Assembly (NCBI GenBank): GCA_902762325.1
Contig: CACWNV010000009.1
Coordinates: 1 to 64,000, forward strand
From: an uncultured Prevotellaceae bacterium
GTDB lineage: Bacteria; Bacteroidota; Bacteroidia; Bacteroidales; Bacteroidaceae
Direction of reading: 5' to 3'
DNA length: 64,000 bases
In this document: in pieces, positions 18,885-26,626 of the stretch
How positions within the stretch are numbered: position 1 is the stretch's first letter
Layout: the number at the start of each line of letters is the position of its first letter
Notes under the pieces: generated by a model
What the model saw: the letters and a program-made list of their open reading frames with translations, nothing else
Told to the model about the DNA's origin: nothing
Databases searched by the model: none
Program-made: the position numbers and the translations under genes

Positions 18885-19436
18885 TTAGATGTTACCTATT
18901 GTAAATAGTTCAGGATGCTTACCTTTGAAGTCCTTGAAATAAAGTTTTATCTGTCGCATCTCCTTTTCAAAGTCTCCTGTCGGTATAAAACTCTCAGTAC
19001 ACTTGATTAGCCGTTTTTCATAATCAACTCCATACAACAATATAGGAATCTGGGCTTTATAGGCAATATAATAAAACCCTTTCTTCCATTCAGGGTTGAG
19101 TGAACGTGTACCTTCGGGAGTGATGCATAACTGAAAGGATTTTGATTCAATTGCAGTTTGGGCAAGATTATCCGTCATACTCGTATGTTTGCTTCGCCAT
19201 ACAGGTATTCCTCCCATTGCTTTGAAAATAGGACCTAAAGGCCAAAAGAACCATTCTTTTTTCATCAGGAAATTGTTCTTCATTCCTTCGGCACGCATAT
19301 ATAGCTGCCCGATGACAAAATCCCAGTTGCTCGTGTGCGGAGCAAGACAGATAATGTACTTCTGTGGATGTTCAACTGTGACTTCACACTTCCATCCCAA
19401 TACTTTATAAAGTAACCAACGACAAAAAGCTTTCAT
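18885..19436 (-). CDS. PlsC-like 1-acylglycerol-3-phosphate acyltransferase
   Basis: A 183-residue acyltransferase with the family's HX4D-type catalytic motif (APHTSNWDF, about residues 32-40) and the substrate motif TPEGTRS near 110. Between them lie FFWPLGPIFKAMGGIPV and a basic patch, as in short Bacteroidetes PlsC proteins. It probably acylates lysophosphatidate or another lysolipid at the inner membrane. It lies 14 nt after the 90-residue gene and 5 nt before the amidase gene, in one transcript. The acceptor cannot be read from sequence. Confidence 0.82.
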   Translation of the reverse strand: MKAFCRWLLYKVLGWKCEVTVEHPQKYIICLAPHTSNWDFVIGQLYMRAEGMKNNFLMKKEWFFWPLGPIFKAMGGIPVWRSKHTSMTDNLAQTAIESKSFQLCITPEGTRSLNPEWKKGFYYIAYKAQIPILLYGVDYEKRLIKCTESFIPTGDFEKEMRQIKLYFKDFKGKHPELFTIGNI

Positions 19437-19450
19437 AATTGATTGTATAA

Positions 19451-19723
19451 TTAACCTTGGTTAGATATTTGATCAAGGATTTCTGATATTTGCACATTGA
19501 AATCATCAATCAATATCTTATAATAAACTTTAGGCTTCATTCCCGGTTCCGGATGTGAAACACGGCAAACGAAATCATTATATGTGTTCATTATTAAGGC
19601 TAATAACGCATCAACATTTTCAGGGTGATGATTGCTGTCATATAAAGCTGCTGCCACACAATCTGAGAAAAGACCTGTACAGATATCGCTGATATACCGT
19701 TTTAATTCCCTTTTATTATTCAT
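19451..19723 (-). CDS. Hypothetical 90-aa protein, first gene of operon
   Basis: A soluble, helix-rich protein beginning MNNKRELKRYISDICTGLFSDCVAAALYD, with PENVDALLALIMNTYNDF in the middle and ILIDDFNVQISEILDQI at the end. I recognise no catalytic motif. It is the promoter-proximal gene of the operon leading to the acyltransferase, amidase, 106-residue protein and radical SAM protein. A TAACTTTG box lies 25 nt before its ATG. Similar short proteins next to Bacteroidales acyltransferases are annotated only as hypothetical, as far as I recall. Confidence 0.72.
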   Translation of the reverse strand: MNNKRELKRYISDICTGLFSDCVAAALYDSNHHPENVDALLALIMNTYNDFVCRVSHPEPGMKPKVYYKILIDDFNVQISEILDQISNQG

Positions 19724-19748
19724 ACTTAATTACTTTTTTATTTTTCCC

Positions 19749-19756
19749 CAAAGTTA
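19749..19756 (-). promoter_or_regulatory. -7 box of the 90-aa/acyltransferase/amidase operon
   Basis: The minus strand reads TAACTTTG, matching TAnnTTTG, 25 nt before the start at 19723. Confidence 0.5.
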
Positions 19757-19850
19757 TGAAAACTATTCGGATTGACAAGCATTTTGCAAAAAAAAAGTTT
19801 CAAAAAATGAATTATTTTATAATTCTTTCCATTATATGAGATAAATTCAG

Positions 19851-19858
19851 TAAATTTG
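19851..19858 (+). promoter_or_regulatory. -7 box of the PPi-phosphofructokinase gene
   Basis: TAAATTTG matches TAnnTTTG; the ATG is at 19918, leaving a leader of roughly 55 nt that is A/T-rich. Confidence 0.5.
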
Positions 19859-19917
19859 CAACATAGAAACTTTACTTTAGTAAAATAGAGAATAACAATA
19901 AATATATTTAAGGTAAA

Positions 19918-21564
19918 ATGAAAAAAAGTCTTCTACAGAAAGAAAGAGCTGCTTATCAGCCGAAGTTACCTAAAGGACTTCAGGGAGCAGTAAAAGTGAA
20001 AGAGGGAGAACCAACCCAGAGTGTAGGCAATCAGGAAGAAATAAAGAAGCTTTTCCCGAATACTTATGGAATGCCTCTCGTTGAGTTTGTTCCCGGTGAT
20101 GTGGCTAATAACAAAAAGATGAATGTCGGCGTTATCCTCAGTGGAGGTCAGGCTCCTGGAGGTCATAATGTTATTTGTGGTATTTTTGATGGAATTAAGA
20201 AACTCAATCCGGAGAACAGGCTTTTCGGTTTCATCCTTGGTCCTGGCGGTTTGGTTGAGCACAATTATATGGAGCTGACATCTGATATTATTGATGAATA
20301 TCGTAATACTGGTGGCTTCGACATGATTGGTTCGGGCAGAACAAAGCTTGAAAAGGTTGATCAGTTTGAGAAAGGACTTGAGATTATAAAGGAACTTGAC
20401 ATTAAGGCATTGGTTATCATTGGTGGTGACGACTCTAACACAAACGCTTGTGTCCTGGCTGAGTATTATGCCGCTAAGAACTATGGCGTTCAGGTTATCG
20501 GATGCCCCAAGACCATTGATGGTGACTTAAAGAACGAACAGATTGAAACTTCATTTGGCTTTGATACAGCTACTAAGGTGTATGGAGAGTTAATCGGTAA
20601 CATTGAACGTGACTGTAACTCTGCACGTAAGTATTGGCACTTTATTAAATTGATGGGACGTTCTGCCAGTCATATAGCATTGGAGTGTGCTTTGACCTGC
20701 CAGCCTAATATCTGTATCGTATCAGAGGAAGTTGAAGCAAAGGACCAGACCCTCAACGACATTGTTGAATATATTGCATCTGTTGTGGCAAAACGTGCAG
20801 AAGACGGTAATGACTTCGGTGTCATCCTGATTCCAGAGGGACTCATTGAGTTTATCCCTGCCATCGGTCGTTTGATTGATGAGCTGAACGACTTGCTTGC
20901 TGCTCATGGCGCAGATTATAAGGATCTGGACAAAGACGCACAAAGAGAATACATCCTTGCTCATCTTTCAGAGCAGAATGCCGAGACCTTCTCAACACTT
21001 CCTGAAGGTGTTGCCCGTCAGCTTTCGTTAGACCGTGATCCTCATGGTAATGTACAGGTATCTCTCATCGAGACAGAAAAGCTTCTTTCTGAGATGGTTG
21101 ATGCTAAACTGGCAGAATGGAAGAAAGAAGGAAAATATGTCGGTAAGTTTGCCACACAGCATCATTTCTTCGGCTATGAGGGTCGTTGCGCTGCTCCTTC
21201 TAACTTCGATGCAGACTATTGTTATGCTCTTGGTATCAGTGCATCACAACTCATCGCTAACGGAAAGACTGGTTATATGGCCATCGTCAAGAATACCACT
21301 GCTCCTTCAGATGAGTGGGTAGCCGGAGGTGTGCCTATTACCATGATGATGAATATGGAACGTAGAAATGGTGAGATGAAGCCTGTTATCAGAAAAGCTC
21401 TCGTTGAGTTGGAAGGCAGACCATTCCTGAAGTTTGTTGAGCACAGACAAGAGTGGGAGAGAGAGACATGCTTCGTTTATCCTGGTCCAATTCAGTATTG
21501 GGGACCTTCTTCTGTGGCTGATCGTGCAACTCGTACTCTGATGTTAGAGCAAGGCAAGCAGTAA
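19918..21564 (+). CDS. pfp: Pyrophosphate-dependent 6-phosphofructokinase
   Basis: A 548-residue enzyme that phosphorylates fructose 6-phosphate with pyrophosphate, reversibly, in glycolysis and gluconeogenesis. Motifs are SGGQAPGGHN (75-84), the PPi-type phosphate-binding signature GGDDSN (169-174; ATP enzymes carry GGDGS here) and the catalytic PKTIDGDL (197-204). The length fits the long PFP class found in Bacteroidetes and plants. It has its own promoter. Saving ATP through PPi is consistent with the phosphorolytic cellobiose enzyme elsewhere in the window. Confidence 0.94.
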   Translation: MKKSLLQKERAAYQPKLPKGLQGAVKVKEGEPTQSVGNQEEIKKLFPNTYGMPLVEFVPGDVANNKKMNVGVILSGGQAPGGHNVICGIFDGIKKLNPENRLFGFILGPGGLVEHNYMELTSDIIDEYRNTGGFDMIGSGRTKLEKVDQFEKGLEIIKELDIKALVIIGGDDSNTNACVLAEYYAAKNYGVQVIGCPKTIDGDLKNEQIETSFGFDTATKVYGELIGNIERDCNSARKYWHFIKLMGRSASHIALECALTCQPNICIVSEEVEAKDQTLNDIVEYIASVVAKRAEDGNDFGVILIPEGLIEFIPAIGRLIDELNDLLAAHGADYKDLDKDAQREYILAHLSEQNAETFSTLPEGVARQLSLDRDPHGNVQVSLIETEKLLSEMVDAKLAEWKKEGKYVGKFATQHHFFGYEGRCAAPSNFDADYCYALGISASQLIANGKTGYMAIVKNTTAPSDEWVAGGVPITMMMNMERRNGEMKPVIRKALVELEGRPFLKFVEHRQEWERETCFVYPGPIQYWGPSSVADRATRTLMLEQGKQ

Positions 21565-21590
21565 TAGTTTTCATCATAGTATTATCATCG

Positions 21591-21646
21591 GGACTGTTGT
21601 AATGTGTCATGTCCTTTTATAGAACTAACACTATTTACAACAGTCC
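21591..21646. terminator. 12-bp perfect inverted repeat between pfp and the GH25 gene
   Basis: GGACTGTTGTAA (21591-21602) and TTACAACAGTCC (21635-21646) are exact complements across a 32-nt loop. It lies 27 nt after the pfp stop and ends 18 nt before the GH25 start. There is no clean T tail (CTCTTG follows), so it may be a weak terminator, an mRNA-stabilising hairpin or a binding site. Confidence 0.5.
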
Positions 21647-21664
21647 TCTTGTAATAAAATAGAC

Positions 21665-22534
21665 TTGACAACAAAGAAAACGACATCAAAGAAGTCGTCT
21701 GCTCCTTCTCGTAGACGAAGAAAGAGCAAAAAGACCAACATGTTTTTGGGGAATTTCTTTAAAAAGAATCCTCGACTGGCATGGTGGATAGGTGGTGTTG
21801 GTGTCGTTATCATTTACATTTGGGTCTTTTATTATTTCTTTGTAGGACCGACGGGATTCCGTTGGCGGGCATTATATGGTGATGCCAAGTACCCCAAAGG
21901 GTATGAGATTCATGGTATAGACATATCCCACTATCAAGGAGAAATCAATTGGGACAAGTTGCGTCATTCCATGATAGAAGGATGTCCCTTACGTTTTATC
22001 ATCATCAAATCTACTGAAGGGTCAACCAAATTGGACGAGAATTTTAATGATAACTTCTATCAATCCCGGGAATATGGCTTTATTAGAGGTGCTTATCATT
22101 TCTGGAGTAACAAGTCTACTGCACGCGAACAGGCATATTATTTCTTAAAACAAGTGCACCTGGAGAATGGTGACCTTCCTCCTGTTCTTGATATTGAGCA
22201 CATGCCTAAGAATCGAAGCATTGAGGATTTTCAGCGTGATGTGTTGACATGGTTACATATTGTTGAGGACCGTTATCATGTAAAGCCGATAATATACACG
22301 TATTTTAAGTTTAAGGAACAGTATCTAAATGCCCCTGTCTTCGAGGATTATCCCTATTGGATAGCCCATTATTATGTTGATAAGGTTGAGTATAAGGGAT
22401 CGTGGAAGTTTTGGCAACACACGGATGTGGGAAGACTTCCAGGTATTAAAGGGCATGTTGACTTGAATATCTATAATGGTTCCTTCTATGATTTGAAAAA
22501 GCTGACGATCGGGAGTGAAGATTCAGATCAATAA
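21665..22534 (+). CDS. Membrane-anchored GH25 lysozyme-like muramidase
   Basis: 289 residues from a TTG at 21665; the next in-frame ATG (21740) would delete the basic segment RRRRKSKK that precedes the membrane anchor (about 39-60, WWIGGVGVVIIYIWVFYYFF), so TTG is preferred. The GH25 barrel follows: GIDISHYQGEINW (D86), KSTEGS (E118), LDIEHM (D176, E178) and the C-terminal HVDLNIYNG. Family enzymes cleave the beta-1,4 bond between MurNAc and GlcNAc. The topology places the domain in the periplasm on an N-terminal anchor. Its stop codon (22532-22534) forms the first bases of repeat array 2. Confidence 0.85.
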   Translation: MTTKKTTSKKSSAPSRRRRKSKKTNMFLGNFFKKNPRLAWWIGGVGVVIIYIWVFYYFFVGPTGFRWRALYGDAKYPKGYEIHGIDISHYQGEINWDKLRHSMIEGCPLRFIIIKSTEGSTKLDENFNDNFYQSREYGFIRGAYHFWSNKSTAREQAYYFLKQVHLENGDLPPVLDIEHMPKNRSIEDFQRDVLTWLHIVEDRYHVKPIIYTYFKFKEQYLNAPVFEDYPYWIAHYYVDKVEYKGSWKFWQHTDVGRLPGIKGHVDLNIYNGSFYDLKKLTIGSEDSDQ

Positions 22535-22647
22535 AACATATCGTTTAGCACTCATAAACGTATCATTTAGCACATCTAAACGTATCGTTTACGTGATGCA
22601 AACATATCGTTTAGCACGCCTAAACATATCATTTAGCTCGTTTAAAC
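22532..22647 (+). repeat. Array 2 of the 22-bp palindromic repeat family (5 units plus partial)
   Basis: 17-bp units start at 22532, 22554, 22576, 22598 and 22620: TAAAACATATCGTTTAG, ATAAACGTATCATTTAG, CTAAACGTATCGTTTAC, GCAAACATATCGTTTAG and CTAAACATATCATTTAG. The 5-bp spacers are cactc, cacat, gtgat, cacgc and ctcgt; a partial TTAAAC follows. The period is 22 bp throughout. The array fills the whole gap between the convergent GH25 and prmA genes and includes both stop codons and the last codons of prmA. Confidence 0.92.
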
Positions 22648-23498
22648 ACAAGACATGACCAATTGTTATTACACTCTTGTCGTATCAGTTCCAATCCATA
22701 TTGCCTGGCTTCCTGAGTAAGCATTGCGACATCTTCATGATAGAAACCGCTCAAGATTAAATATCCATCCGTTGAGAGCTTGTCTACAAACGCTCCCATA
22801 TCTGCTATCAGAATATTTCGATTGATATTTGCCAGAATAATATCAAAAGAACCCGTAAATTGAGTGAGCACACGTGAATCTCCATGCAGCACTTGGATGA
22901 TTTTATCTACATCATTTAGTTCTGCATTATGTATCGTGTTCCTTACACTCCATTCGTCTATGTCGTATGCACATACTCTGGTAGCGCCCAGTTTTCCGGC
23001 AACAATACCGAGGATTCCAGTTCCACACCCACAATCCAAGACATTCTTGCCTTCTAAATCCAGACCTAACAGTTGTCCGACAATCATCTGAGTGGTTTCG
23101 TGTGTACCTGTTCCGAAAGCCATCTTCGCTTCAATACCGACCTTTATAGGATAACTATCAGGTAATTGTGATGGATGACGAACATCGTATATTACACATT
23201 TATTATTTATAATAATAGGAGAGAAGCCTTCATTCTCCCATGTCTCATTCCAGTCTACATTCTCAATGACACCAACTTTGTAAGTAATATGCGTTGATTC
23301 TATTGGCCATTCGTCAATAATGGAATTAAGGTCATCAGGATTATACAGTTCTTTTTGGATATATCCATTGACTCCCTCTTCTGTCTCCTCGAATGACTCA
23401 AATCCAACTTCTCCAGCCATTGCACATAAAAGGTCACATGAGGTCTCAAACAAATCCTTATCTCCTTTTATCTCAAATTTTACAATTATATACTCCAT
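22629..23498 (-). CDS. prmA: Ribosomal protein L11 methyltransferase
   Basis: A class I AdoMet methyltransferase that trimethylates ribosomal protein L11. An N-terminal ferredoxin-like substrate domain (MEYIIVKFEIKGD) precedes the catalytic domain with the AdoMet loop LDCGCGTGILGIVAGKLGA, acidic AYDIDEW and the ANINRNIL motif matching the family's N-x-x-x-N-x-x active-site segment. I chose the ATG at 23498 (289 aa); an ATG at 23507 would lie within about 6 nt of the expected transcript start. The last codons (FKRAK, stop 22629-22631) fall inside repeat array 2. Confidence 0.92.
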   Translation of the reverse strand: MEYIIVKFEIKGDKDLFETSCDLLCAMAGEVGFESFEETEEGVNGYIQKELYNPDDLNSIIDEWPIESTHITYKVGVIENVDWNETWENEGFSPIIINNKCVIYDVRHPSQLPDSYPIKVGIEAKMAFGTGTHETTQMIVGQLLGLDLEGKNVLDCGCGTGILGIVAGKLGATRVCAYDIDEWSVRNTIHNAELNDVDKIIQVLHGDSRVLTQFTGSFDIILANINRNILIADMGAFVDKLSTDGYLILSGFYHEDVAMLTQEARQYGLELIRQECNNNWSCLVFKRAK

Positions 23499-23518
23499 GA
23501 TAGTCATTAATTTTGATG

Positions 23519-23526
23519 CAAAATTA
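23519..23526 (-). promoter_or_regulatory. -7 box of prmA
   Basis: The minus strand reads TAATTTTG, 20 nt before the chosen ATG. A related motif (AGGTTTTTCCCTA on this strand) lies just upstream, in the same divergent region as the operator-like site at 23554. Confidence 0.5.
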
Positions 23527-23553
23527 TAAAAAATAGGGAAAAACCTACAACAG

Positions 23554-23576
23554 TTTAGGGATTTTCCTTATTTTTG
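23554..23576 (+). promoter_or_regulatory. -7 box of the W/Y-repeat gene with adjacent operator-like motif
   Basis: TATTTTTG (23569-23576) matches the -7 box. The 14-mer TTTAGGGATTTTCC (23554-23567) abuts it, in the space between -33 and -7. The same 14-mer recurs near the SIMPL gene on the minus strand (42184-42197), again just upstream of a TATTTTT box. Confidence 0.5.
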
Positions 23577-23635
23577 TAGTAAATTAAGTAATAATTTTGT
23601 AATGTAAAATAGTAACCTATAATACATAAAGGAAT

Positions 23636-24673
23636 ATGAAAATGAAAAAAATCGTTATGCTAGTATTCTTCATTGGAATTCTACCATTGTCAATGATGGC
23701 TCAAGATGATGATATGTATTTCGTATCTAAAAAGAAAACTGCATCAACATCTTCAAAAGAGCCGACCTATTATGTAGGAAGCGATCGTAATGTAGATGAA
23801 TACAATCGTCGGGGTGGATTACGTAGTTCGTATAAGAAAATCGGTACAGATGCTGCTGGGAATGACATTATAGAGTTTGATAGCAAACCTGGTCTTTATC
23901 CTGATACATCTTATGTCGATACACTATTCCTTTCTTCGAAGAAAAAGTATATTGACGAGAATGACTATAAGTACAGCCGATATATGAGCAGATGGGACGG
24001 ATATTATGGTTGGTATGATCCCTGGTACTATGGACATTGGGGATATGGGCCATATTGGAGGTCCAGGTATTACTGGTATGATCCCTGGTACTCTTCTTAT
24101 TACGGCTGGTATTCTTCTTATTACGGTTGGTATGATCCTTGGTATTACAATTACTGGGGCTGGTATGATCCTTGGTATTATAGTTACTGGGGCTGGTATT
24201 ATCCCGGATATTCAAGTTATTGGTGGCCTGGTGGCTATGCATACCACACTGATTATGGCTATCCCGGAGGCGGCGGCTCTTCACATCGTGGGTCTCTAAG
24301 CTATTATGACCAGTCCCGCTATTCCCCCGGATCAACATATTCTTATACTGGAAGGAGTGGTTCTCGTACAAATGGTAACGGTTCGTTCACCAGAAACGGC
24401 ACAACTTATAGTCGTGGAACTACAGGCTTTGGCGGAAGACGTCCGAGTAGTGGTAGTAGTATGAGTAGTAGTTCTTATTCTTCAAGCCATAGTTCGTACT
24501 CTGGAAGCCCTTCTTATTCAAGTACTCCTTCTTATTCAAGTAGTCCCTCTTATTCAAGTGGTTCTTCTTATAGCGGAGGAGGCGGAAGCCGCTCTGGTGG
24601 TTCAAGTGGAACATTCGGAGGAAGTCGTCCAAGTGGTAGCGGCGGAGGGGGCCATGTTGGTGGTCGTCGATAA
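23636..24673 (+). CDS. Secreted Trp/Tyr-repeat, Ser/Gly-rich low-complexity protein
   Basis: A 345-residue protein with signal peptide (VMLVFFIGILPLSMMAQ). An N-terminal ~110-residue region (YYVGSDRNVDEYNRRGGL, FDSKPGLYPDTSYVDTLF) is followed by a block at about 122-200 built from YGWYDPWYY, YYGWYSSYYGWYDP and YWGWY units. The C-terminal ~150 residues are Ser/Gly/Tyr-rich (repeated SYSSSPS-type units, then GGGGHVGGRR). It looks extracellular or envelope-associated; no enzyme motif is present. Similar Gly/Tyr-rich proteins occur in Bacteroidales without known function. It has a promoter with an operator-like motif. The start may be the ATG at 23642. Confidence 0.78.
   Translation: MKMKKIVMLVFFIGILPLSMMAQDDDMYFVSKKKTASTSSKEPTYYVGSDRNVDEYNRRGGLRSSYKKIGTDAAGNDIIEFDSKPGLYPDTSYVDTLFLSSKKKYIDENDYKYSRYMSRWDGYYGWYDPWYYGHWGYGPYWRSRYYWYDPWYSSYYGWYSSYYGWYDPWYYNYWGWYDPWYYSYWGWYYPGYSSYWWPGGYAYHTDYGYPGGGGSSHRGSLSYYDQSRYSPGSTYSYTGRSGSRTNGNGSFTRNGTTYSRGTTGFGGRRPSSGSSMSSSSYSSSHSSYSGSPSYSSTPSYSSSPSYSSGSSYSGGGGSRSGGSSGTFGGSRPSGSGGGGHVGGRR
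24001..24215 (+). repeat. Tandem degenerate coding repeats (YGWYDPWY units)
   Basis: Units such as GGTTGGTATGATCC and TGGTATTAC recur at roughly 24-45-bp intervals, encoding Y-G/W-W-Y-D-P-W-Y. The DNA copies are similar enough to suggest recent slippage or duplication. Confidence 0.75.
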
Positions 24674-24738
24674 TACTAATCGAATATTAGATATTATATA
24701 GGTAATAATTTATTCAATCTAAAGATAATATTTGAAAT

Positions 24739-26361
24739 ATGAAAAGAATATATTCATTGGCAATAATGTTGTTAAGCATGACTCCATTATTGGCGCAAGA
24801 GACATACGAGAATGCGAAGATTATTAATGAAGACTTAAATGGAACAGCCCGTTACGTTGGTATGGGCGGTGCCATGGAAGCTTTAGGAGCTGATATCTCT
24901 ACTATTGGCAGCAATCCAGCGGGTATCGGTTTATTCCGTAAGTCGTCAGTTTCAATGTCTTTTGGGGCAGTCTTCCAGCAGGATGCAAAGAGTTTTTCAG
25001 ATGCAAACAAGGCGAATCTCAGCTTTGATCAGGTAGGTTTTGTCTATTCTAATCAGACCGGTGCGAACTCGTATATTAATTTAGGTGTCAATTACCACAA
25101 GAGTAGGAATTTTGACTATATACTTTCTGCCAGTGATGCGCTGAATAATGCTTCTCAGAACTCATTGTCCTTTGCTAAGGCTATTGGAAGAGATGACGAC
25201 AATGGAGCCACGATTCTCAACATAGAAGAAACCAGTTCAGGATTATATGGTGTCGATCCGTGGACTAGTCAGTTGGATAACCTTTATTATAATAATTTCC
25301 TGATAGAACAAGATGGAAGTGCTGGCTGGAATGTAGCATCTGGCTATGATTTTAATCGTGCTCATAAAGGTTATGTCGGAGAATTTGATTTGAACCTCAG
25401 CGGGAATATTAATGGACGTATCTTCTTAGGACTGACTGTCGGAATTCATGACGTTCACTATAAAGGTTATTCAGAATATAAAGAGGAATTGGTTAATTAT
25501 CAAGACAAACCAATTGGATCAGTGACCGTTGTAGACCAGCGTAACATAACTGGAGCCGGATTTGATATTAAGATTGGTGGAATCTTCAGACCAGTAGAAG
25601 AGTCTCCTTTCAGAATTGGATTGTATGCTTCTACTCCCACTTGGTATGACCTGAAGACAGAGAACAGGACTCACTTAGTCAACAACACATATATTAAGCC
25701 ATATAATAGTAATTTCTTTCAGAATAACGGATACAAATTCAAACTATATACACCTTGGAAATTTGGTATGAGCATCGGACATACCGTCGGCAATTATCTG
25801 GCTTTAGGTGCCAGCTATGAGTATTCAGACTACGGAAAAACCGATACCCGTATCAAGGATGGTGATGCTTATTACGACTGGTATGGAGATTATCATGATC
25901 CAAGTAGTAGCGACAAGGTGATGAATGATCATACTGAAAAGACACTTAAGGGTGTATCCACCGTGAAACTCGGAATGGAATACAAGCCATTTGACGAAAT
26001 GGCAGTTCGGTTTGGATATAATTACATCAGTCCTATGTATAATAAGGATGGCTATAAAGACGGGACATTGGATTCATACGGATCAAATTACAGTTCTGCT
26101 ACTGATTTTACAAACTGGGAGGCAACCAATCGCATTACATGTGGATTAGGTTATACTATTGGCCAGTTGTCTCTTGATCTTGCTTATCAGTATTCTGTTT
26201 CAAATGGAAGTTTCAAACCATTCATGGACTCATGGGGTAATTTCAACTACATTGATACCGACGGACAAAGGAAAACTGATATGATAGATAGCTATCCAGG
26301 TTCGACAAAGGTCAGCAACAAACGTCATCAGCTGTTGTTTACCGTTGCCTACAAATTATAG
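24739..26361 (+). CDS. FadL/OmpP1-family outer-membrane beta-barrel protein
   Basis: A 540-residue outer-membrane protein with signal peptide (SLAIMLLSMTPLLAQ). The N-terminus of the mature protein, NGTARYVGMGGAMEALGADI followed by STIGSNPAGIGLFR, is the hallmark of the Bacteroidetes OMPP1/FadL/TodX group. The rest alternates aromatic beta-strands and loops and ends with YQYSVSNG and a terminal strand HQLLFTVAYKL. FadL proteins import hydrophobic molecules; the substrate here is unknown. It stands 65 bp after the W/Y-repeat gene and could share its transcript; I see no terminator between them. Confidence 0.85.
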   Translation: MKRIYSLAIMLLSMTPLLAQETYENAKIINEDLNGTARYVGMGGAMEALGADISTIGSNPAGIGLFRKSSVSMSFGAVFQQDAKSFSDANKANLSFDQVGFVYSNQTGANSYINLGVNYHKSRNFDYILSASDALNNASQNSLSFAKAIGRDDDNGATILNIEETSSGLYGVDPWTSQLDNLYYNNFLIEQDGSAGWNVASGYDFNRAHKGYVGEFDLNLSGNINGRIFLGLTVGIHDVHYKGYSEYKEELVNYQDKPIGSVTVVDQRNITGAGFDIKIGGIFRPVEESPFRIGLYASTPTWYDLKTENRTHLVNNTYIKPYNSNFFQNNGYKFKLYTPWKFGMSIGHTVGNYLALGASYEYSDYGKTDTRIKDGDAYYDWYGDYHDPSSSDKVMNDHTEKTLKGVSTVKLGMEYKPFDEMAVRFGYNYISPMYNKDGYKDGTLDSYGSNYSSATDFTNWEATNRITCGLGYTIGQLSLDLAYQYSVSNGSFKPFMDSWGNFNYIDTDGQRKTDMIDSYPGSTKVSNKRHQLLFTVAYKL

Positions 26362-26416
26362 AATGCGTGTAAAATTGTTAAATTTGTAATAACTCGTAAA
26401 AAATATAGCGTAAAAT

Positions 26417-26447
26417 TTTGAATTAATAGAAATTATTTGTATATTTG
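26417..26447 (+). promoter_or_regulatory. Promoter of the candidate small RNA
   Basis: TTTG at 26417-26420, 19 nt, then TATATTTG at 26440-26447, a strong -33/-7 pair. No convincing ORF begins in the following 100 nt. Confidence 0.55.
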
Positions 26448-26452
26448 CAATC

Positions 26453-26553
26453 GACAAATACAACAATTAAGATTAGTTTTTTTAGTGGTTAATTTAGTTT
26501 TAGTAAGTATGTGAAGGGAATTTGTCGTGAGACAGATTCCCTTTTCACATTTT
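26453..26553 (+). ncRNA. Candidate ~100-nt intergenic small RNA
   Basis: A consensus promoter (box at 26440-26447) is followed at 26511-26553 by a strong hairpin ending in T residues, with no start codon opening a meaningful ORF between. The expected transcript is about 100 nt: an A/T-rich 5' half with a T-run (AGTTTTTTTAG) and a 3' terminator stem. It matches no RNA family that I can identify (not tmRNA, 6S-like or SRP by inspection). It could instead be the 5' leader of the GHL10 operon, but that gene has its own TACCTTTG box at 26600. Confidence 0.4.
26511..26553 (+). terminator. Hairpin terminator of the candidate small RNA
   Basis: GTGAAGGGAATTTGTC (26511-26526), GTGA loop, GACAGATTCCCTTTTCAC (26531-26548), then ATTTT. 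The two arms pair along most of their length with small bulges. Confidence 0.65.
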
Positions 26554-26599
26554 AAGAAGAAAATATCTTAAACTGATACCATATTCCATAAGTTTTTAT

Positions 26600-26607
26600 T
26601 ACCTTTG
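26600..26607 (+). promoter_or_regulatory. -7 box of the GHL10-cyd operon
   Basis: TACCTTTG matches TAnnTTTG; it lies 19 nt before the ATG at 26627, the usual spacing in this window. Confidence 0.55.
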
Positions 26608-26626
26608 CCATATAATTATTCGAGTT

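Noticed and set aside
23868-24371. Minus-strand 167-residue ORF rich in Asn, His and Thr
   Set aside because: It is the complement of the W/Y repeat coding region; repeat-biased codons keep the opposite frame open.
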